A stretch of 64,000 nt of DNA from Bolinopsis microptera (Eukaryota; Ctenophora; Tentaculata; Lobata; Bolinopsidae): assembly GCF_026151205.1 (NCBI RefSeq), contig NC_087075.1, positions 11,270,303 through 11,334,302 on the forward strand, in the 5' to 3' direction. Below the pieces are notes generated by a model that saw only the letters and a program-made list of their open reading frames with translations, was not told where the DNA came from and did not search any database. Of this stretch, positions 1-11,173 are shown piece by piece. The translations under genes and the position numbers were made by a program. How positions within the stretch are numbered: position 1 is the first letter of the stretch; each line of letters starts with the position of its first letter.

Positions 1-1161
1 GTAGTGAACTGTGATACAAATAAAACAGAGGCAATAATCTTGAAAACTGCAGCCTATAATGAAGAACAGAAACCTGCAGAATTATGTATTAATGGGAAAA
101 GCATCAACTACGTTCAAAGTACGAAGGTCCTTGGGGTAATAGTAGATGAGGACCTCAATTTCAAGAAACATGCGTCTCAAAAACTTAAAGAATGCAAAAG
201 AAAGTGGGGATTAATAACAAAATCAACTAACCGCAACTACGGTCTAAACGTTTACAGCCTTACTCTCCTCCTTAAGACAATGGTCCTCACTAAACTGTTC
301 TACGCAGCACCTATTTGGCTTCACAAGTGTCTCAATCAATTTAAAAGCTTCTGGAATAAAATAATTCTAAAAATATCTGGATCAGTCCTGAACCCACAAA
401 GGGAATTAACCGAACTTGCTCTCCGCCTACCACCACTGGATGTGCAACTCGAAGCTCTCTCGGTTAAATTCATGTGCAAAATACTCACACAAGGTGACAA
501 TCTTTCAGCTACCCTCTACCAAGTTGATGAAAGCAGAATACCAAGCTTTCATGTCTTAACAATGTCACTGAAAAAGTACTTCCTTTGGAAAGAAAATAAG
601 TCACACGGAACCAGAATGATAGACCTAACACAGCAACATTTTAAGGATCTGGCCTATTACACTCAGGCAGACATAACGAGCTACAAAAATAAGATCTGGA
701 TTGACAGCATCGAAACAAATCTGCAATGCAGAACTGTCAGTAACAACAAGGAGACCAAGATACTCGGTGTGATCGCAAAGATCAAAAACGGTGGGCTGCT
801 CCTAGACAAAAACAACTTTTTATTCGGGCACAACACGAGTAAAAATCTGGACAGCCGAATAATGGACTACATTCACGGCAGCTCACCACTCTTTGCGAAT
901 ATCCTAAAGATCATGGGTGGTGGCAGTGGTGAGGCCTGTCGTTTCTGTAACAGCTTCATTGATTCTCCCGTACACCAGCTCCTATTGTGTCTGGAGGTGC
1001 AAGACACCAGTTACCTGCAACTGAAAGAAGAACTGGGTGGGGCAGACTCACATTCCTATCTAGATGAAGTGTTAACAAAAAGCAGCACACAAAAAGCATT
1101 CATTAGGAGAGTCGAATTTCTTTGGGGACAAAATGATGCTCTCCAGGATTTATCCGACTAA
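1..1161 (+). CDS. Non-LTR retrotransposon ORF2 C-terminal part (partial)
   Basis: The reading frame is open from the left edge to a TAA at 1159-1161 and is cut by the window start. The protein has the pattern that follows the catalytic palm in LINE reverse transcriptases: a 'K-LGV-VDEDL-FKKH' stretch (about residues 41-56) and a long helical thumb and connection region. A CCHC-like knuckle of the form CxxC-x8-H-x4-C lies near the C-terminus (residues about 312-329). The YxDD active site would lie upstream, outside the window. The frame is undamaged, so this copy is fairly young. The 3' untranslated tail that follows is repeated in inverted orientation at 62 kb, which supports the LINE assignment. 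The exact clade (I/Jockey-like suggested by the TAA-rich end) is uncertain. Confidence 0.8.
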   Translation, partial: VVNCDTNKTEAIILKTAAYNEEQKPAELCINGKSINYVQSTKVLGVIVDEDLNFKKHASQKLKECKRKWGLITKSTNRNYGLNVYSLTLLLKTMVLTKLFYAAPIWLHKCLNQFKSFWNKIILKISGSVLNPQRELTELALRLPPLDVQLEALSVKFMCKILTQGDNLSATLYQVDESRIPSFHVLTMSLKKYFLWKENKSHGTRMIDLTQQHFKDLAYYTQADITSYKNKIWIDSIETNLQCRTVSNNKETKILGVIAKIKNGGLLLDKNNFLFGHNTSKNLDSRIMDYIHGSSPLFANILKIMGGGSGEACRFCNSFIDSPVHQLLLCLEVQDTSYLQLKEELGGADSHSYLDEVLTKSSTQKAFIRRVEFLWGQNDALQDLSD

Positions 1162-1655
1162 AAAGATCATGAAATAAAGACTCTGCAAACATCTCAGAGA
1201 AATATTACCACCATAAAGAACAAAGAGGGAGTATCCTGGACCCCGAAATCCACCACTTTTCTGTACTTTCAGAGGTACCAATGTGGCAGGAAACCAGGGC
1301 TCATGCTGCCGCTGAGCTAAAGCAGTAGAGGGGATGGCGGCTTCTCTAGGATCTAACACGTCCTGAAGCAGACCAACACTATGTCCCAACGCACTGGTGT
1401 TGGGATGTCTGCCCCCGGTGCCTGTCCGGGTCAATAAAGCAGTCAAGCATCATGTATGTTATGTTGAGCATTCTCAACCAACAAATGTGGGAACTCCCAC
1501 GAAAAGACCAAAACAGATCTAAAGAGACACTTAACAACATTGGAAAAATAGACTTCAATTTGTTTATATAATTTAAAAAGCGTATATTATTGCCCACGTT
1601 AAGGGGCCTGTTAATAATTTAATAAATTATTAGCTATTTTAGATTTAATAATAAA
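1162..1655 (+). mobile_element. 3' untranslated tail of the LINE, ending in TAA repeats
   Basis: About 490 bp after the LINE stop codon is nearly identical, in inverted orientation, to 61983-62493. The two copies match from just after the stop codon to the (TAA)n tail at about 1642-1655. Shared landmarks include an 'AATAAAGCAGTCAAGCATC' stretch near 1433 and the palindromic run CCCAACGCACTGGTGTTGGG near 1384. The match defines the LINE's 3' end. Confidence 0.85.
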
Positions 1656-2691
1656 ATGGCTTATCTCTATTATGTTTAGCCAAAGAAACCACCATTATCC
1701 AAACTAACAATAGTAGATACAGAGTAATCACAGCTGTCTCGACTCCATTTGATCTGAGGGGTAATTACATTCGTAAAGCACTTTTACATCTTTATCGTGA
1801 ATTTTCGTGGTAACACAATAATGCCACAATTCGGTAATTTGATTTAGAACTAAAAGTAGCTAAACTAATTCAATCTGTCCATTCTTAGAGTGGCTACAGA
1901 TTACAACTTTGAGCATGAGTTTACCTCAAGTCGTGTGTAACGTTGCAAACTTTTATAAGCAATAACCTACCTATCTTCTAGCATCGATGTATCTAATCCT
2001 GCACAAGATTCCGGTTGTTCCCAACAAGTGTCAGTATCAGTCTCTAAAACCATTCTCTATCACCTAGATAAGTGTACTTATTATTGTGTGCAGTATGTAC
2101 TCAAAGATTCAACGAGGGTTACAATTCAACTATAACAAAAAACACCTTCACGACATTAAATTAGATTGGACATTATTAATCGATAATATGGTTGAAAACT
2201 GGATATACGTATTTTGACCCATAACATAACATAACATAACATAACATTATAAATAATGCCTCTCTGGGCATCTCAAAAAGAAATTCATAGAAAATGAACA
2301 CTTTACGTTTGAAACCATATAATTACAAACTTTTTTAAAAAAATTCAACTAAATACCTTTGATATTAACCTTCTTCCTCTTAGCTACCAATGGATTCTCT
2401 TTCATATAACTTACATAACTATTCCTATTAGACACAGACACATCTATCCTATCAAAGATGTCATATGAAAGTTCCCAGTGATGAAAGTTCCCAGTGACTC
2501 CCTCACTGCTCACTAGTATTTCCTATAGGAAGAATTTATTTGTCATCAGACTGCTGTGCAGAAATAAGAACAGTACTTGGAATTCTTTTCAGTAGCTCTT
2601 TTAATAGCCGTATATATATATGTAAAACACACCATTCCCTCTGAAGGAAACAAATTTTAGGAAAACAAGTTTAAATTTTGGTATTTATTAA
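1656..2691. other. Intergenic, no gene seen
   Basis: AT-rich DNA without a convincing reading frame. It holds a short tandem run of the 5-mer ATAAC (about 2220-2247) and a direct duplication of 'GAAAGTTCCCAGTGA' near 2466-2499. Confidence 0.6.
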
Positions 2692-2913
2692 GCAGTTGAG
2701 GCTTCTCAGTTCCTAAAACATCTCGCTGAAAAGATCAGCCTTAAGAAAGGCCAACGGTATTGTGATGTGATGGCATTTGTCAGACGCAGACTGCGCTTTG
2801 ATCTACTCAGAACCTGTATAATATCTATCAGGGGATACAGAGGTACCAGAACTCTTCCACCCACGGCAATACGTGATTTAGACCTTAACCTGATCAACAC
2901 TCCTAAACCCTAA
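2692..2913 (+). pseudogene. Retroelement protein C-terminal relic
   Basis: A 73-residue plus-strand frame ends at TAA 2911-2913 and has no start codon. It contains 'KHLAEKISLKKGQRYCDV' followed by 'FVRRRLRFDLLRTCIISIRG'. From memory, this motif pair (a K/R-rich 'G--Y--V---LR--L-F-LLR---+-+RG' block) is found at the C-terminus of polymerase proteins of many invertebrate retroelements; no search was run. No reverse transcriptase lies directly upstream, so it is a detached end fragment. Confidence 0.5.
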
Positions 2914-3462
2914 AAGGTCATGATGGGGGTCTAAACTGCTTTTTGTTGTGATGTGAATTTGTTATATATATTATTGCAAAGGGTTTTTATTTTTACCTCA
3001 GTTTTTAAAATTTGTACCATTTTTAAAGAATTTTTATATAGGGTCATTGCTATATTATGTGTATATTGTTAGAAATGTCAAATACTGTGTAATATAACAT
3101 GTAGGCCTTTATTAAGTAAAACAAAATTTAAATTTTATTGCCATATTACAATGAATAATAATATCATAATAAACATAGTTAAACTTAAACATCCGATAAT
3201 AAACTCATGAATATTGGATATGCTAACAAAATGTAAAATACGCTTTTTACTATATACTAGTGAACTACTCGAAAAATCGTCTCAATCATACATTTTTTCA
3301 GCACAATTAAAAATTTAAATGAAAATTCTAAAGCAGAAGTGAACGTTATGAAAAAAAATTTAAATAGAAAAATATTTCCTCAACTGACTTGTTTTCTAAA
3401 TGTTTAAATTTCATGAATAAATAGTCCATAATGTTTTGTTTCACGTTGTAGCCCTGCCGCGC

Positions 3463-4160
3463 ACGAGTAGTCTATGTAATAAGCGCCATGAGCTGGCACA
3501 GAATTTTTTGTCTCTGATTTTGATAAATTTGGTACCAAAAGTTGCCTCTAAGTGTGACTAATGAAAATTCACCGTGTATCACGATAACGTCGAGCTGTAT
3601 GTGGGCCTTTTGTGCATCACAACAGTGTACAAAGGACGAAAAATGGGTAATTTATTGCTTAAAATGCCTATAACTCCTAACATATTGAATATTTTGAAAT
3701 AATTCATACAGGATCGTAATGAGCTTAGTCGGACGCAACTTTTAGTACCAAAATTATAATATTTGTGATTTGAAGAACAAAAATTTTCAAAAATTTGTTC
3801 AAAATTTCACACAAGGGGGTACCCTTGTGTTCAGATTAAAAATTTTTGAAAATAATTTTCCTTTAAATCTTAAAATATTAGTACTAAAAGTTTCGTCTCG
3901 ATGAGCTGATTACGATGCCATAATATTTATGTGATAATAACTGAAAATGTGAAAGTTATAGGCCAAAAACTAAAAATCTGCGCGAAAAAAGCACGCGCGG
4001 CGAACAAGCGCCGTGTAGCATTTTCAGCGAAAATTGCTACACGGTGGTTTTATTTCATTCACATTTTTAGACAACTTTTGGTACCAAATTTATCGAAATC
4101 GGAGAAAAAAAGTTCTGTGCTCGCGCTTGGCGCTTATTACACTGACTAGAGTGCGTGGCT
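3463..4160. repeat. Foldback (long inverted repeat) element, diverged
   Basis: The left half (about 3463-3805) matches the reverse complement of the right half (about 3818-4160). Landmarks occur in both arms in mirror order: 'GTAATAAGCGCCA', 'GATAAATTTGGTACCAAAAG', 'CACCGTGTA', 'GCCTATAACT' and 'ACTTTTAGTAC'. The axis lies in the short perfect hairpin ACACAAGGG/CCCTTGTGT at about 3811-3832. The arms differ by many substitutions and small indels, so the element is old. The two short frames inside the right arm are chance open frames. No target duplication could be fixed. Confidence 0.75.
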
Positions 4161-6936
4161 TCGTCATTCGTGGCTTTGATCATCACAAAACCATTTTGTG
4201 CAGTGACAGGGGATTACGACGTGTTACAAATAATTCCATGTTATATTGGAATAACGACATTTTTGTTGCACATGTTCTGAGACCAGAGATGAAACAGTAC
4301 TAGACTTAAAACGGCTGGCGAAAGGAACCAGTTGCCTGTTATAGCTATTAGCTTTATTATTAGTACCCGAAATACCGTTTCTAAAGCACTACCCCAAGCC
4401 TAATATCATCTGCAAGCACAAACATGTATAAATTGTTTAAAGATTTTCACACCATATCAATAACAATCAAAACATATCATATCATAAAAATAACGCCGCG
4501 CGTTGGTTGCAGGTTGACTTTGTAGGTTTACGACCTACCAGGACTTGACGAATGTTACTCGTCTAAATGTCTTCGAAGTTGCGCGCGCCACTTTCTTCTC
4601 GAAATGTTGGCCCGATGGCAAGTGCTACGAAGTAGCGCGCGCCGGGCCAGACCATTAACAATGGTCAAACCAGGACGTGCGCCGAGTTGGACTCGTCGAC
4701 GGTCCTATGTAATATTGAATATATGGAACAGATATTTTACGAGTATCGCCCGTTAAACGAGATTGTGCTCTGCTTCGCAGAGCAACGATTTGTAAGGGTT
4801 GACATTTTGATCTAACCAGGGCCCTTTCGCTTGCAGTAGCGCTCGACCGCCGCTTGTCAAACAAGCGCGTCACGCAGTACGAGTATACACATGCCTTTGT
4901 GAAGTTGACATCGCCAATCAAACAAAAACGAGAAACGGGCTCACGTCACTGCAAGCGCAAGGGCTCTGGATAGAGCAATATGTAGTTTATGCAAAGTTAA
5001 TAACATAAATATTCCTACGCCTATAAAATTCACCAAAGTGCAGTTGCAGCTTTAGGTTGCGCGGCTCCGCTTTATCATTATCTAATAATTGGTGATTTGA
5101 TGAACGCAACCAAATCGAATAAAAAGCTACAAATCAAAAAGTTTAACAGTGCAATAATTTACAAATTTTGTACTAAATTTGCTAGTGATTTACTAAAATC
5201 CATACCTAGTAATTTAAACTGGTTTCACTGTTATCGTTGATTCACGATGTCAATCCTTCGCAGCTCGGTGAGGCATTAATTGACGATGTCAATTCATGGC
5301 AGCTCGGCGCGGCACAGTAACGCATCGCGCTACAAGGTGAGGCACAGTGGTGCATCTCGCCGATCTACCGAAGTGGTTGCGAGAAGCATTATTTGATGCG
5401 CGCGCGACCCAGTAGTGCATTGCGCTACAACTGTTATCGCTGCGAATCGTAAATTTAAGATTGCAACGCTTCTCGCTGTACACAATTTCAAATCTTTTGG
5501 CAGGACTACGACTCTTCCACCTTTGATTGCGGGTACATGATCATTCGTCAGGGACTACCATTTAGGCTGTAAAGCTTCTTGCGATCACTAAAGAGTGATG
5601 GCACATGATAGGCCTAAATCTGCTATCTAAATACTGGTCTACATTTTGTCAGGTAGCTCCATTGTTGTATGTAGCTCCATTGTTGTATGTTGGTTAGTAG
5701 TCATTTGATAGTGCTATAGGAGAGCTGCTTAGAATTTAAATTTTGTAATGAAATGCACTCCATTTGGGGCAAGTCCTTGACCGTGCGAAAGGATCCTGTA
5801 ACATCAGATATAGTGAAATTACCAAGGCCAGATCTACTTACTCATGACAAAAATTTATATGTAATTTCTTAAAATCTAATGCCAGGTAACAGACCGAAGC
5901 TGCGTTAAAACTTACTCTATGATATGCTTGTGTTACTGTAGTATGTAGTTGTATCTCGCTTTCTTATGTCATCTAATCACACATTTAACTGTATCAGCAG
6001 CTCTAGTCCCAGGGCACACCATACAATTCAAGAATGTATATCCACAGGTCTGTACTCCTCAACAAAGATTGTAGCCCCACGTTAATTCATTTGCAACTGT
6101 CTGAACCCTCGAAGATGGTGCCATGCCTGAAAATCAAATGATGAATTAATACATTGAATCCAGCACTAATCAACCAACTAGGCCACGTGCTTATGTCCGA
6201 ATATAACATAGAAAATGACCTATTACATGTATTCCCTATTCACTTAACGTGTGTTTTTACGATTCTAGTTTCTGCAACTCTATTCAAAAAGTCCTGAATT
6301 TAACATTTTTTCGATAATTCGCCACTTATGTTCTGGATCTTTGAAATAGCTGACTATTTTAACTCCGGAATATGCCCTGACTTATGATTCTAATCTGGTC
6401 TGCAGGCGCAGGTGGAAGGTTCACTGCATCCTGTCATAGGTAAATCTTGGAGTTTACTGGAGCTAGAGTAACATGTTGACTATTAATGCTGCTAGAAGAG
6501 TAATACGAACACCTAGTCAATCTTACGCAAGGAATGTTATCCTATGCTAGTAATGGTTGAGTTGACACTGTATTTTATTTGTAAGATTATATCTAAATTA
6601 AACCCCAAACTTTCGAAGGATTAACGACCAATGATTTTGCAAAACGTTTGTGTTGTTAAATTGCTTTCTGTGTTTGTAAATTTATCTGCAACTTATTTAT
6701 AACCCTTGTATTTACGCCTTCAGTTTACAAATCAGTGAAACACAAATATAGTATATGTTTGCTATGTACATGCAATATTGTAATCTAGATAAATGTTAGC
6801 GATTCTAGGATTATAATACTCATTAATGCATCCATCAATGACCGCCATAGGGCTGTTGGATATCAGATGTTAATTTAGGTAATCTATCCTTATTTATGAC
6901 AGATCCTTAAAACACATGTTTTAGTAGTTGCCGGCT
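4161..6936. other. Intergenic, no gene seen
   Basis: The part from 4480 to 5500 is richer in GCGC words than its surroundings and carries short, imperfect tandem copies. A 33-bp word at 5242-5274 is repeated at 5282-5314, and an 18-bp word 'GTAGCTCCATTGTTGTAT' occurs twice at about 5651-5686. The rest, up to the CELF-like start, is AT-rich and presumably holds that gene's promoter or leader; no core element could be recognised. Confidence 0.5.
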
Positions 6937-8070
6937 ATGTCTTCTCTAATAGCTAAGTATCATGGCTCTGCAGACTCTCCTAATGTTGATCTTTCCATGA
7001 AGCTCTTCGTTGGGCAGGTTCCTAAGAATATGGAAGAGAACGAACTTCAGCCCTATTTTCAGAAGTATGGTCCAATATCGAGTGTTAAGGTCTGCCGTGA
7101 TCGAGATTCAAAGAACCATAAAGGTTGTGCCTTCGTGACTTTTGAGAATCTAGATCATGCTGACGAAGCTTTACATGAAATGCATGATAGAGTAGCACTG
7201 CCTGGTGCAAAGAAAGAAATGCAGATTAAACCAGTTCACATTGAAGACGAAAAGAAATTTGAGAAAAGATTATTTGTAGGAATGATTTCCAAATCATTGA
7301 CCACCCCAGAATTGGAGGACATGTTTTCAAAGTTTGGAGAAATTTCGGACTGCAATATTTTGAACTCTCAGGACAAAACCAGTCGTGGATGTGGGTTTAT
7401 CAAGTTCGAAAAAGCTAGTAGCTGTCTGCTTGCTATTAAAGAGGTACATCACAGCCAGACTATGGATGGTTGTAACTCTCCCATAGTTGTGAAGCACGCT
7501 GATAGTCCAGCAGACAAGATGAAACGTCAGGCAGGACCAGGATATGAGGAGAGGCCAAGTAAAAGACCCTTCATGCCTCAAGGTCCAGGACCATACTCCC
7601 AACCTCCTCCACCGCCTCACTTCAACCACCCTCCACCACCACCAGCTCAACAGAACTCCACTGCAATGGCCCTAATCAATGCCTTCACTCCGCTTCTAGC
7701 CACAGTTGCTGAGCAAAACAGTCCTGGCACAACCAAAATGCTTGTCAAATCGATTGAAATTGCACTGAATGCTCTGCAACATGAGAACAGTCCATCCGCC
7801 CACACAGCTCTTGTTTCAATTGCAAGTAACCTCTCTGTCGCTGTAGCCAACAACCTCTCTCGTGCCCAACCTCCAAGCACTTACAACAGTGCAGCTTACA
7901 ACGCGAGCGCCGGAGACTACAACCAGAACAATACTCAAGAGTATCAGCAGTACAACTACCAGTACCAAAGTCAAGGAAGTGGTTACTCCGGCACTGGATC
8001 TTACTATAACAACCAGCAGCCCAATGGTAATCACCACCAACATTACAACTACTCCAGTAGACCTAACTGA
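6937..8070 (+). CDS. CELF/Bruno-like RNA-binding protein with two RRMs
   Basis: The start is ATG 6937; the frame is open three codons further upstream but without another ATG. The 377-residue protein has two RRMs. RRM1 is at about residues 22-100 (RNP2 'LFVGQVP', RNP1 'KGCAFVTF') and RRM2 at about 108-188 (RNP2 'LFVGMIS', RNP1 'RGCGFIKF'). The linker and the 'QTMDGCNSPIVVKHAD' stretch that closes RRM2 are diagnostic of the CELF family. Such proteins bind GU-rich RNA and control splicing, mRNA decay and translation. The usual third RRM is missing. In its place is a proline-rich stretch, an alanine/serine region and a Q/N/Y/G-rich low-complexity tail (residues about 325-377). The gene is a single exon, unlike typical CELF genes, so it may be a retrocopy or a lineage-specific two-RRM paralogue. 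A consensus donor GAG|GTAAGC starts 4 nt after the stop codon. Confidence 0.85.
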   Translation: MSSLIAKYHGSADSPNVDLSMKLFVGQVPKNMEENELQPYFQKYGPISSVKVCRDRDSKNHKGCAFVTFENLDHADEALHEMHDRVALPGAKKEMQIKPVHIEDEKKFEKRLFVGMISKSLTTPELEDMFSKFGEISDCNILNSQDKTSRGCGFIKFEKASSCLLAIKEVHHSQTMDGCNSPIVVKHADSPADKMKRQAGPGYEERPSKRPFMPQGPGPYSQPPPPPHFNHPPPPPAQQNSTAMALINAFTPLLATVAEQNSPGTTKMLVKSIEIALNALQHENSPSAHTALVSIASNLSVAVANNLSRAQPPSTYNSAAYNASAGDYNQNNTQEYQQYNYQYQSQGSGYSGTGSYYNNQQPNGNHHQHYNYSSRPN

Positions 8071-8420
8071 TGAGGTAAGCAAGTTCAGTTTGTTTTAAAT
8101 GTGTACTGTCATTAAAGTATATCTAAAACTCGTGCTTTGTCAACCTGTTGAAAACGTTGAAATTTGTCATTGTTTTGAAAGTTAAAAGTGTCAGAGAGAA
8201 TTCAACCGTAAAAAAGGAATTCAACCATGCCATACAAAAGAGAATTCAACCGTACAAACTATCAACCGCCATTTTTGTTCAGGGTAATGTTATTCCTGAT
8301 GTTATCGCTCCATGATTGTACTGTGACAAGACATGACCCCGTTGTGCACCGTTGTGCCGTGTTCTGTTCGACGTGTGATGACGTCATCGTTCCTGTTGGG
8401 CGCACAAACTGTTCGTGCCG
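8071..8420. other. 3' flank of the CELF-like gene
   Basis: No gene seen. 'AGAGAATTCAACCGTA' occurs twice and a close variant once between 8193 and 8258. A perfect CRE palindrome TGACGTCA lies at 8379-8386. Confidence 0.4.
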
Positions 8421-8428
8421 CTAGGATG

Positions 8429-8550
8429 GGGGGAGGTTATTGCCTATTTTGGCTAATTTTGGATTTCCCCTTAGTGGATTTTCAAACATGGTCATAATTA
8501 GGGTGGCCATAATTAGCCAAATTTAGCCGAAATTGGCCATACCTTCCCCC
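8429..8550. mobile_element. 122-bp hAT-like MITE with 8-bp target duplication
   Basis: The flanks carry a perfect 8-bp direct repeat CTAGGATG (8421-8428 and 8551-8558). The ends are imperfect inverted repeats: GGGGGAGGTTATTGCC on the left and the complement of GGGGGAAGGTATGGCC on the right. The inside is built of 'TTTGGCTAATTT'-type words in both orientations. Short length, no coding capacity, G-rich ends and an 8-bp duplication fit a non-autonomous hAT-type element. The duplication is intact. Confidence 0.8.
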
Positions 8551-8558
8551 CTAGGATG

Positions 8559-9504
8559 TGTAGTCGTGTTCATATCCTGGCTAAGGCAATATTGATTTGT
8601 TATTTAAGAACTAACTTATTGGATAACACATCCCCCACTGACTGGTATATGTTAATAAATGTGTTTCACTGCTAATGCACGGCTGTCTTTGGTTATAGTT
8701 ACCCTTTATTATTTGAAGCACAGTTTATTTAATCTTTTATCACGCCGTAGTGAATGTTCTGTTTTGCAGAGGCACACAATTTTAATTTATTCCGAAAGGA
8801 TTGTTATTGTTGACTGCCCAAATGTTGTATCTGGTGTTTCAATTTAGAGTATTGTTGGTCCGAAACATTGTGTTAAAATTAAAATGCCTTGTTGGAAAAG
8901 AGATGTTTTTCCTTCTCGAATCTTCCCCCAAAGTTTTGTTCTATGTCTCGTAAATCCCATGAATCTGTCCAGTTAATTCTCAAACAAGTTGTAAACAGTA
9001 AAAAAAAGGTCACAAATTATTTGTACGATTTCATTATATTAATTAATATCTTAATTAATTATTGTTCATTGTAGTCAACGGGCACAAAGAAGCACTACTA
9101 GCAATTGTGTCCTTTACCCTCCTACATAATTTGAACATTTTTGTGGCTAACTCATTGAACAACATCCGAATTAAAATGTGTCTAGTATTAAAAGATTCAG
9201 TAAGTAATTTTTCATGTACGCTGTACACTGTAGTTAGTAATATATAAATCAAATCAAACTTTTTCGATCAGCCGCGCGCTGAACCAGTGTTGCACTAGGT
9301 AAAAATTGTGTATATTTTGTTCATTTTTGAGTGTAAATTAATTCATTAATTTATCACAAATTATTTTATTATAATATAACCACTTATGTGAAATGGTTAT
9401 TTTGACTTTAAATATTTGAACTAAATATGAATTGATTGTGGGTATAAAATAAAATTTGTTTTACTAAAAAAAAAATTTGTTTTACTATTTAATTTTAAGA
9501 TACC
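8559..9504. other. Intergenic between MITE and KIAA1143 homologue
   Basis: AT-rich, no gene supported. A short direct repeat 'AAATTTGTTTTACTA' occurs twice just before the KIAA1143-like start (about 9451-9487). Confidence 0.4.
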
Positions 9505-10508
9505 ATGCCGAAACTAACAGTGGAGTATAAAAAACAAGCAGTCCCAGCGTTTATTGCAAGATTTAAAGCAGAAACTGGCTATCAAGAGCATGATATAAAG
9601 GATAAACATGGAGATTTGGACGACGACGGCAAAGTAAGTTTTTGATTTTTTCCTTGTTGATGTGTTACTGATTTGCCTATCTGCGGTATTAGTTTAAATT
9701 TTTCGAGACTAAGGGTAGTTCCTATTCAGCGGTACTGCACCAATGTTTCATTGAGAGATCATCATTCTCACAGTTTTGTGCTATGATAGTTGAAGATATT
9801 TACTTGAATTCCACAGGAATTGAAAGATCGAGACGATGAGCGACCACAAGTAGTTCAACTGTCACAGAATGATATGACAGCTGAGGAAGCGAAACAGCAC
9901 TGGGACAAGGAAGAGGCATCTGGAAAGAAGACTGACGATCTCAGTGAAGGTGAGATTTCAATATTTGATAATTTCATTACCTTAGTATGCATCGATCTCG
10001 AGTGTATCCAAGATCTTCGATGCGGAAGTGTGGAAAATACGGGAAATAAAATTTGCTTCATTTAAGTGCTTACAAGCATAACTCTCACAACTGACACCAT
10101 CAAATTAAACCACGATAACATCAATTGTTATTGTGGGTCGACTGTATGGAAAATCGAGAACATGCAATTATTTATCCACTGTCTTAACTTTTTCAGTGGA
10201 CTCAAGGTTGTTTTACACTTCACTTGATTTCAGGAATGTTAGTTTTTACATCGTTCTTTTGTGCTACGTATCTAACGATATTTTTTGTAGGAAAGGAACA
10301 AGAAGAAGAAATCGAGGAGCCGTGGGACGGAAAATTTAAATTCAGGAAATCAACGAAACGTCCAAGTACTGAATTAGACTTCAATGTCAGTAAAAAGAAG
10401 AAATCTGCCGACAGAAAGAAGGAGAAGAAGGAGAAAAAGAAGGGTGTTAAAAACAAAATGCTACTGTCATTTGGTGATGATGAGGAAGAAGAAGAGGAAG
10501 AAACTTGA
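9505..10508 (+). CDS. KIAA1143 homologue (DUF4604 family), 3 exons
   Basis: Exons 9505-9633, 9817-9949 and 10291-10508 join in frame (donors AAA|GTAAGT and AAG|GTGAGA, acceptors ACAG and GTAG) into 159 residues. The N-terminus 'LTVEYKKQAVPAFIARFKAE' with 'GY' matches the KIAA1143 signature 'YV+P-EPAFLARFKE+VGY'. It is followed by 'ERPQVVQLSQNDMTAEE' (human: 'EQPQVVVLKKGDLSVEE'), a lysine-rich nuclear-type stretch and the C-terminal 'LLSFGDDEE' motif seen as 'LLSFDNEDE' in human. The molecular function of the family is not established; the charged, disordered composition suggests a nuclear protein. The gene is complete and undamaged. Confidence 0.87.
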
Positions 10509-11141
10509 GGACGGATGAATGGACTTTAGAATTAATGTCTTCGACAATTCTTTCAAGAATACTTTAAAGAAAGATAAAAATGAAATTGAAAAGTCGTCAG
10601 ACGGTGAAATAAATGATGGAGAAATGATCAATTGAGCAAACTAAAGTTTCTTGTGGAATCTACTGCCGTTATTGAGAGCTTGCAGATCCGAAATTGAATA
10701 CTTGCTACCAAGCTGAATGTTCGATTTATTAGCTTCAAGTTAGGTGTGTGCATATATTTTGTAATGGTATCAGTGATCAGCATTTTTATGACAGCACGCG
10801 ATGTTAAATAGTTGTAGTTTCAGCATCTTTTTCGTTTATAAGATTCATTCCTTTTGAGCAAATCGGAACTCTGACTAAATGGGATTAAAATCAATGATGT
10901 AAAATAAATATACTTAATTGTATGCTCCTTATTTTATGCTGTTTCATTGCGCCTCATGCATGGTATATGGTAATTCAGAAACCGCTGAATAATTTCACAG
11001 ATGTTAACAATTGTAAGACAAATTTGCTCCTGAAAATTGCTCGGAATCATAAAATACATTTGAAGTAAAATCCATCCGTAGGGGTCCCACATGAAATGAA
11101 CCTTAAATAAAGAACAAGCCCCCGGATCTCAGCTACAACTA
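10509..11141. other. 3' flank of KIAA1143 homologue
   Basis: No further gene. 'AATAAA' at about 10903 in an AT-rich context is a plausible polyadenylation signal. Confidence 0.4.
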
Positions 11142-11169
11142 TGACGTCACCTATCTAAAGATGACGTCA
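11142..11169. promoter_or_regulatory. Pair of CRE palindromes before PLEKHA8
   Basis: Two perfect TGACGTCA sites lie at 11142-11149 and 11162-11169, 20 bp apart and 4 bp before the PLEKHA8 ATG. TGACGTCA is the CREB/ATF consensus. Two perfect copies so close are unlikely by chance and suggest a TSS-proximal control element, though their position so near the ATG means they may lie in the leader. Confidence 0.5.
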
Positions 11170-11173
11170 GAAC

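Noticed and set aside
4655-4921. 88-codon minus-strand frame in the GCGC-rich region
   Set aside because: No family resemblance and base composition explains the lack of stops.
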